Under the pieces are notes generated by a model. It saw only the letters and a program-made list of their open reading frames with translations, made no database searches and was not told where the DNA came from. Positions 8,055-13,381 of a stretch of 13,381 nucleotides of DNA are shown here, piece after piece (the stretch's first letter is position 1; each line of letters opens with the position of its first letter). Source of the stretch: Setaria digitata (taxonomy: Eukaryota; Nematoda; Chromadorea; Rhabditida; Setariidae). Position numbers and translations under genes: made by a program. The DNA lies in contig RCAB01000905.1 of NCBI GenBank assembly GCA_003640385.1, positions 1-13,381 of the forward strand. Direction: 5' to 3'.

Positions 8055-8216
8055 GAAAAAAAAAAAAAAGTTTCTTTAAACAAAAAAATGAGAAAAAAAA
8101 AACCGACAAAAAAGAGAAAAAAAAGCCAAAAAAAAAACGAAAAAGACGAAAAAAAACTATAAAAAAAAAAATGGAAAGAGAAAATGAAAAAAATAAAAGA
8201 AAAAAATGAAAAAAGT
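8055..8216. repeat. Phased A-tract block, almost pure purine
   Basis: Runs of five to thirteen A alternate with two- to five-base spacers such as CCGAC, GCC, CG and GACG. Run centres are at about 8085, 8097, 8110, 8120, 8132, 8142, 8152 and 8166, a spacing of roughly 10 to 13 bases, near one helical turn. Such phasing is expected to curve DNA. It resembles the periodic A/T clusters known from germline-active genes of Caenorhabditis. Confidence 0.6.
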
Positions 8217-8734
8217 TTTTTTTCCTGACATTAATGCAACTGAATTCTGGTAATGATAGATAAAAATGATTTATTAGCTTGGGAAATAGATTTTCTGTGA
8301 CATTAGATGCGGCATTATAACTGAATTATAAGTAATTTTGAAAATGCTGATACTTGGACTTTTTTTTTTCATTTGCTAAGTTGTTTTTTACACTCCGGAA
8401 ATTGAAAAAAAAAAAACACTTAATTCAAAATTCAGTTGCATTCATTGGTTCATATTTAACATTCTCGTCTCCTCCTATCTTTTATTTGTTTGTTTTTTTT
8501 TCTTATTTGCGTGCAATATTATTAAATTCTTTTATTATTAATGCTAATCTTTGGAATTTTTTACTTTTTGTTTCGTTGCTAATAGTATGCAAAATGTTTT
8601 GCTTAAAGATACATTTTTTGTTACAATTGCTTACATATTTTGTTGGGATTCATATATTTTGTGTTTTTCTCACTTTATAATATTGTTTAAAAAATGATCA
8701 TAATTGTAACATTGCTATTGTTTTCATTAATTAG
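8217..8734. other. AT-rich stretch without a supported gene
   Basis: A 108-codon frame at 8354-8680 is dominated by F, L, I and S and is read from T-rich DNA, so it is not called. The stretch ends in TTCATTAATTAG, the acceptor used for the next exon. If the transcription unit at 8735 has an upstream exon, it was not found here. Confidence 0.45.
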
Positions 8735-8943
8735 GTTTACAAATGGGCTAAGCGTTATTTTAAAGACTTTAAAGAAATTGGTGAGAAATTCAATTCTCAT
8801 TCAGCTGTGACCTTTAATTTCGTATTTCGTCGTTTTGTACTCCAGAATTATGTGAGGAAGATTGTGGCACCAATTTTGAAGAATCTTATACAGTTTCTTT
8901 GTCACTGAGGCATTTGGTGCTTAGCAGCAAAATATTTGGTAGG
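8735..8943 (+). CDS. Two internal exons of an unidentified multi-exon gene
   Basis: Exon 8735-8780 reads VYKWAKRYFKDFKEI and ends at ATTG|GTGAGA. A 65-base intron ends in GTACTCCAG, and exon 8846-8938/8943 follows in phase, reading ELCEEDCGTNFEESYTVSL, then RHLVLSSKIF. Short intron, good splice sites and phase agreement support the pair. The donor is either TTG|GTAGGG after 8938 or the better AGG|GTAATT after 8943; the choice sets the frame of the next exon. An alternative frame through the same two exons could join the 7523-7887 gene through the AAG|GTGATT donor and would end NLIQFLCH before TGA at 8906-8908. So these exons may instead be the end of that gene. No start codon belongs to the frame given here, and no family is recognised. 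Confidence 0.45.
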
Positions 8944-11059
8944 GTAATTGATATTTTTTCTCATCTTTTGCATTTATCTCGTACATAATAATTTTTTTTT
9001 TTTTGTCCATCCAGCTTCCAAATGGATCGGGATAGAAACTTATTTTCGATAGTGTTAATTTATTGCATGTTCTTTGTCATTTTTTTTCCTTAATACATTT
9101 TTGTTAGTTTCAACAGAAAATTTGATTTACCTAATTTTACTCTTTTCGTTGGCTTCTTTTTTTTTCTTCAATTTAGTATGTACTTTTTTGCTCCTTACTG
9201 GATGCGTTTTCTTTGCTTGGTTGCCTGTATATACATTGCGTAGATTTTAATTCACTTTTCTTTTCTTGAGTTAATTTCTGTTATTTTAATAATAATTTAC
9301 ATGATTTTGCTTATTGCACGCCTTTCCGCTATTTACTGCATGCTTTTTTTGAACTCATTTTTCTCAGTTCCATTAATAAGTTAATAAAGTTACTTTTATT
9401 TATTGCATGCCTTTTTCTTAGTATGCTAAATAATATTTCCTTTTTTGTCATTTATTGCATGTATTTTCTTTCTGTTACTTACGCTGCATGATTTTTGCTT
9501 CTTTTTCCTTTTCTTCAGGTCTTTCTCGTTATAGGTTTTACTTTTTTGCTTCAGTTGCATGCTTTTTAATTATTTCCATTCTCTACGCGTTGGTTAACTA
9601 TCTTTACTCCTTATGCTTATCGCTGTTCTTTTTCATGCAAGCCACGTTCCTTATCTGTATATATATATATACATACTCAGTGCTTCTTTTTAATGGTAAC
9701 ATGTTTTTTTTTAAAGCCTTTCAGTTTCCTTTGATTTTTTTTTTTTTTTTCTTATAATTTTTTGACTCTTTTGCTTTGCTTTAAATTTCTTTTTTTTTCA
9801 TAATTTTGTAAATACTTTCTCGATTTCTTTTTCTTTTTTTTTTTTTTAGATAGAAGCCAGCCATTTCTCATTCATCCTGTGCATTCTTTAAGTTTTTTTT
9901 TTTTAAAAATTTTTTCAATTGCAACATTGTTATGGTATTGATTTTTTGCATCGAATATACTTAAAGCATAGAAATCGACACCAATTATCCTTGTTTAATT
10001 TTACTTTTTCTCTCAATCTTTGCTAATTATTCTCTTTACCTTAATTGTGCACCTTGCCCTTCTTACTACATACTTTTTCTCAAGTACCACTTATTTTTCT
10101 GTAACTTCTAACTGTGCATGTTTTTCTGTTTTTTATACTTAATGAGCAAACTCTCNCACTTATTTTTCTGTAATAACTTCTAACTGTGCATGTTTTTCTG
10201 TTTTTTATACTTAATGAGCAAACTCTCATTCACAGTCTTAGTTTTATATGCTTTTTGAGTTTTTCGTAACGCCTATTCATTTCATTTCTTTCCTTCTTAC
10301 ATTTCGTAATGTTAGTTTTGCATAACCTTTTGATTCTTTATCGTTATTTTTAATATTATCTTTATTATGTGACAAATAGTGATAATGTTTTACATAACTT
10401 TTTCAACCTGCTTACTATTTATTTTTATTTCGAAGTTATACTTGATAAATAAAATCTTTATAATCATACTTTTGCATGCCTTTTTGATAATGAGATTAAT
10501 ATTTTTTTTATTATTTACTCTCAAGTGTAACTTTTTTTCTGTTCATCTCCTCGTTCGTCAATTCATTTTCATGCCTTCTGTTGCTAATTATTCTTTGATG
10601 CAGGTCGTAACCACTACATGACAAATCTTCTACCCACTTTCTTCTTCTTAATTACTTCGCCTTCTCACATAACTCGCTTGTCTTTTTGCTACTTTATATG
10701 ATAAATGCTTCTTTGCTAGTTTCCTTACTGCCTAATTTTTGTCACTTAGTTCATCATTCTGTGCTTTGTTATATTTTGTTTATCCGCTATGTTATACACT
10801 TTTCTTTGCGATTATTTTATTTATTCTTTTTTATTATGTTCCTCTTTGTCAGCTGTATTCTCTTTTTTTTTGGATAATTTTTTGCCTTTTAACTTTTTAT
10901 CCCTTTTTCTCCCTATTAATAATGCGCATGCTCCTCTACTTAATTTTTCTTTCGTAATTTTTTCAATTGTGGTGCAGCTTGTTTCCATAATTTTATCATT
11001 TATAATTATTTCGAAGCAATTTTTTCTTGTTTTATTATTTTATTTTTATCCTCAATTAG
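8944..11059 (+). promoter_or_regulatory. Large T-rich intron with an array of TGCATG elements
   Basis: The plus strand is strongly T-rich throughout. TGCATG occurs at 9064, 9337, 9404, 9456, 9485, 9556, 10115, 10187 and 10473 (start positions), often inside TTTATTGCATGCCTTTTTC-like contexts; the 10115 and 10187 copies belong to the duplicated unit. From base composition well under one copy would be expected. The antisense form CATGCA is seen once (about 9635). UGCAUG is the known target of Fox-1/RBFOX RNA-binding proteins, which control alternative splicing in nematodes and vertebrates. A possible small extra exon lies after CATCCAG at 9014 (SKWIGIETYFR). The F- and L-rich frames at 9455-9757, 10379-10621 and 10686-11169 are readings of T-rich intron. 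Confidence 0.4.
10088..10227. repeat. 68/71-base direct repeat flanking an N
   Basis: Copy 1 is 10088-10155 and copy 2 is 10157-10227. They are identical except for three extra bases in copy 2 (GTAATAACTTC against GTAACTTC). The single unknown base, 10156, sits exactly between them. This is the usual look of two contig ends that overlap but were joined with a gap base, although a true tandem duplication is possible. Confidence 0.9.
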
Positions 11060-11130
11060 AGTGGGGAAGGAATCGGCTTGTTTGTAATGTATGGATTCTA
11101 CCAAATATTCCTTCAAATTTTTCACACGAA
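11060..11130 (+). CDS. Internal exon, frame unresolved
   Basis: This 71-base exon has a CCTCAATTAG acceptor and a strong GAA|GTAAGT donor. Two frames are open. With the preceding donor at 8943 it reads SGEGIGLFVMYGFYQIFLQI, hydrophobic and membrane-like. With the donor at 8938 it reads WGRNRLVCNVWILPNIPSNF, more soluble in character. The first uses the better upstream donor; the second joins the 12865 exon in phase. A further small exon candidate at 11963, after GATATCCAG, reads DAENEYIERLEIT to a TGA at 12001-12003 and could be an alternative end. Confidence 0.4.
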
Positions 11131-12864
11131 GTAAGTTCTTCTCTCTTTTCATTCATTATTTACATTTAACACATGCCAGAAAAAAATGTTGGCTCTGTAA
11201 AAAATCTAGCTGTTTCGAATGTTGTTACAATTTTGGAAAACTCTTATGACCTTTTTTAGTGAGCCGCTTTAATAATATTTTAAGTGGAATTTGCTATCTG
11301 CTTTGTTAATTAACGGTTCATATCGATGATATCGTTCCTCTTTATATCAAACATTTTAATATACACTACTTGCCTCACTCTTTATTCATATTCTAACTTT
11401 TTTCCTGCTGATTGTTGGGAATTGCATAGTCCTTTATTTTTATTTTCTATGTTTTCATTGTGAAATAATTGAATGAAATGACATTTTACAATTTTTATGT
11501 TTAAAATTTTTTGTACTTTTTTCCTTTAAGCATTTACCTTCCATGCTTTTAAAAAATTCTTGATTTCACCTGTATCATTTTACCTTTTATGCTTATATTT
11601 AAATCGTTTTTTATGACCTTTATATCTTCGATTAACGAAATAAGTGTTATTTTTGAGAAGGAAAATAACTACACAGAGATATCCTTTTTTTCATTGCTAA
11701 CTTGTTTGTTAATCTCTTCTTATTAGTATTATTTCTTATACTTGCTTTTGCTCTTTTATGTTAAGTAACCTTTTGCTTGCTTTCCCATCAACTTTATGTT
11801 TCTTCATCACTTCTCATAGTACTTCCTCATTACCATTATTAAAAATTGCAACTCGGGTTCGAAACACACTTCCCAGAATAAAATGTACATATAATAATGA
11901 TGTAATACTTTTGGTATCTGTTAGCATGCACAGTAATTATTGATAAGTGAAGTGATATCCAGGATGCTGAGAATGAATATATTGAGAGGCTGGAGATAAC
12001 GTGATGGTGTAGTTGTATTAGTGAAAGCCTCATCATTGAATTGCGATAATTTTCAATTTAAAATTCTGTGATTTTTTTATTTTATCCGTTTTTGTGAGAA
12101 ATGAAATTTTGTTCCTAAACCTGATGTCCATTTTTGGATATGTTTTGCTCTTTTTTTTCTTTGTATCAAATATTCGATTTTAGTTAACTAATATTATAAA
12201 AGTTTCTAGCTTAGCCTTTGATTGTAACGTTTGGAATTTATTTGTCGATATGCAATATCAATAATGAGATTGGATTTTCATCCTATCAGTAGGAAAGTAA
12301 ATTTATGTTTAAATATGAATAAATATCTTGAATTAATTTAAAGTTTATCGGAACTGAAATGTTATGTGTCATGTGGTTATATTTTACAATATTATTCTAC
12401 TGAGACCTATTTGACAGTTGCTTTAGTCTTGAAGTTAGAGTAATGTAATGCAATGCTTTGCTTAATCTACCTTTTACTGTGATTATGTTAGATTATCTCT
12501 GCGCAGTTTTAACATAATTTTATGCTTTTTTTTTCATATTCTTTTTTGACTTAGATTCCATGTTGCAAAATGATTTGCTTTCAGTTAGGAAAAAAATTTG
12601 TCGACCATTTAAGATTAATGATGTCTTTATTTAAACAGCCAGAAGTTTCAAAATAAAATAAATGGACTTACTGGACAAGGACTCAATCTAAAAAAGATGC
12701 CTGTTTTATAGGAAGCGCGACAGTTTCCAAATGGGTGACAAATATTTACATCATCTATGGTTTTAAGTACAGTTTATTGTTTTACTAAAAATTTTTAAGA
12801 TTACGTGAAGAATTTTTCAATTATAAAATGCCAGCGATCAAAATAATTGAATTAAATTTTACAG
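11131..12864. other. Probable intron or intergenic stretch with a few exon-like fragments
   Basis: Three fragments are worth naming. The exon-like piece at 11963-12003 is described with the exon at 11060. After TTTAAACAG near 12639, one frame reads KFQNKINGLTGQGLNLKK to a TAG near 12710. In the same DNA another frame reads RTQSKKDACFIGSATVSKW up to a possible donor TGG|GTGACA at 12734. None can be placed firmly in a gene. The rest is AT-rich without visible features. Confidence 0.35.
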
Positions 12865-13243
12865 ATTTTGAAGAAATTACTCATACAGTATGTAGCAGTC
12901 GCGGGAATACAACTGGATTTTGGTATTTTTCATGTTAATTCTAAATCGATTAATTTGGATTTAATAGCAAAATGTAGGAGATGTTGCAATATGATAAAGA
13001 AATTAATGCTTAAAAGAATAGAAAATAAATTATTTTCTTTCGTTTCTTCAATTTCTTTTCTACATTCATTGTGACTTAGCAGCAAGAGAATACTAAGATA
13101 CTCTTCGCCGTAAGATTAACGGCAGTTCAATAATTCTTGGTATCAAAGTGTCTAGACTTTTATCATTTTATCTTTTCTGATTATTTATGATTTCAGCAAA
13201 AGCTAAAATGTTACTTGTCAGCCGTTGGGTTAGTAAAGAATAA
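12865..13243 (+). CDS. Last two exons of the 8735-13243 unit (tentative)
   Basis: Exon 12865-12922 follows TAAATTTTACAG and reads ILKKLLIQYVAVAGIQLDF before the donor TTG|GTATTT. Exon 13197-13243 follows TTTATGATTTCAG, joins in phase and reads KAKMLLVSRWVSKE before TAA. The stop overlaps an AATAAA (13239-13244), a plausible polyadenylation signal although very close. The frame accepts exon 11060-11130 in its second reading. A competing frame of exon 12865 (FEEITHTVCSSRGNTTGF) is also open, can be reached from an ATG at 12731, and would stop a few codons into the last exon (CKS). Without an intron the first frame is open to 13074. No family is recognised. Confidence 0.35.
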
Positions 13244-13369
13244 AACAATATTTATGATTTATTTTTGAAAGGAGTGGAAGTGCTGCAATAGTACACACAC
13301 AAAAAAACAAAAAATCCTTCCTCCCTCATTTTTCTTTGTTTTTATTTATTTCTCCGGTAGTGAAAACAT

Positions 13370-13381
13370 TTTTTTTTTTTT
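13370..13381. repeat. Poly-T run at window edge
   Basis: The window closes in an unbroken run of T, after about 125 bases with no visible gene (13245-13369). It may continue beyond the window. Confidence 0.9.

Noticed and set aside
8354..8680. 108-codon plus-strand frame
   Set aside because: Composed mostly of F, L, I and S from T-rich DNA; no exon signals and no motif.
9455..9757. 100-codon plus-strand frame with membrane-like segments
   Set aside because: Hydrophobicity comes from T-rich codons; it lies inside the T-rich intron and contains long TTT runs.
10379..11169. Overlapping hydrophobic frames of 63 to 126 codons
   Set aside because: Several frames are open at once in the same T-rich DNA, as expected from low stop density; only the 11060-11130 exon has splice support.
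11856..11865. GGTTCGAAAC, resembling a tRNA B box
   Set aside because: The flanking bases (TCGGG and CACAC) do not form the T-arm stem, and no A box or acceptor stem lies at the right distance.
12712..13205. Alternative mini-gene starting at ATG 12731 and using exon 12865 in another frame
   Set aside because: It is phase-compatible but gives a peptide of only about 23 residues; kept only as an alternative in the exon entry.

Overview
The window is very AT-rich, full of A and T homopolymers, and its coding signal comes as short exons rather than long reading frames. Candidate exons are bounded by TTTTCAG/TTTTAG-type acceptors and GTAAGT-like donors, with introns from about 65 bases to over 2 kb. 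This fits a nematode nuclear genome, and a filarial-type worm is my best guess. That guess rests on composition and splice style only. No spliced-leader RNA, tRNA, rRNA, transposon or CRISPR array was seen. All gene calls are hand-assembled exon models. None matches a protein family I can name with confidence, so gene symbols are left empty.

Layout. Positions 1-992 are homopolymer-rich and hold at most one tiny minus-strand frame. A plus-strand two-exon gene lies at 1104-1705. A minus-strand three-exon gene at 3018-2231 encodes a putative secreted protein of about 99 residues, with an unexplained same-frame open stretch just upstream (3279-3025). A plus-strand open stretch without a start codon lies at 3281-3523. 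A minus-strand four-exon gene at 5335-4288 carries a one-base frame break in its third exon. A weak two-exon plus model sits at 5371-5568.

The best plus-strand gene ends at 7372 (exons 6694-6892 and 7189-7372) and has an acidic segment followed by a helical C-terminus. About 150 bases further on begins a small basic, cysteine-containing two-exon gene (7523-7887) with an AATAAA at 8010. A 160-base phased A-tract block follows. From 8735 a third plus-strand transcription unit appears to run to about 13243, with exons at 8735-8780, 8846-8938/8943, 11060-11130, 12865-12922 and 13197-13243.

The large T-rich intron at 8944-11059 carries nine TGCATG hexamers on the sense strand, the element bound by Fox-1/RBFOX splicing regulators. 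It also holds an assembly scar: a 68/71-base direct repeat flanking a single N. I cannot say how the encoded proteins work together. The three units from 6694 onward lie in the same direction, and the close spacing of the first two allows an operon-like arrangement. The most notable signals are the TGCATG array, the frame-broken minus gene, the GC-rich exon at 7685-7900 with conflicting frame and splice signals, and the phased A-tracts.
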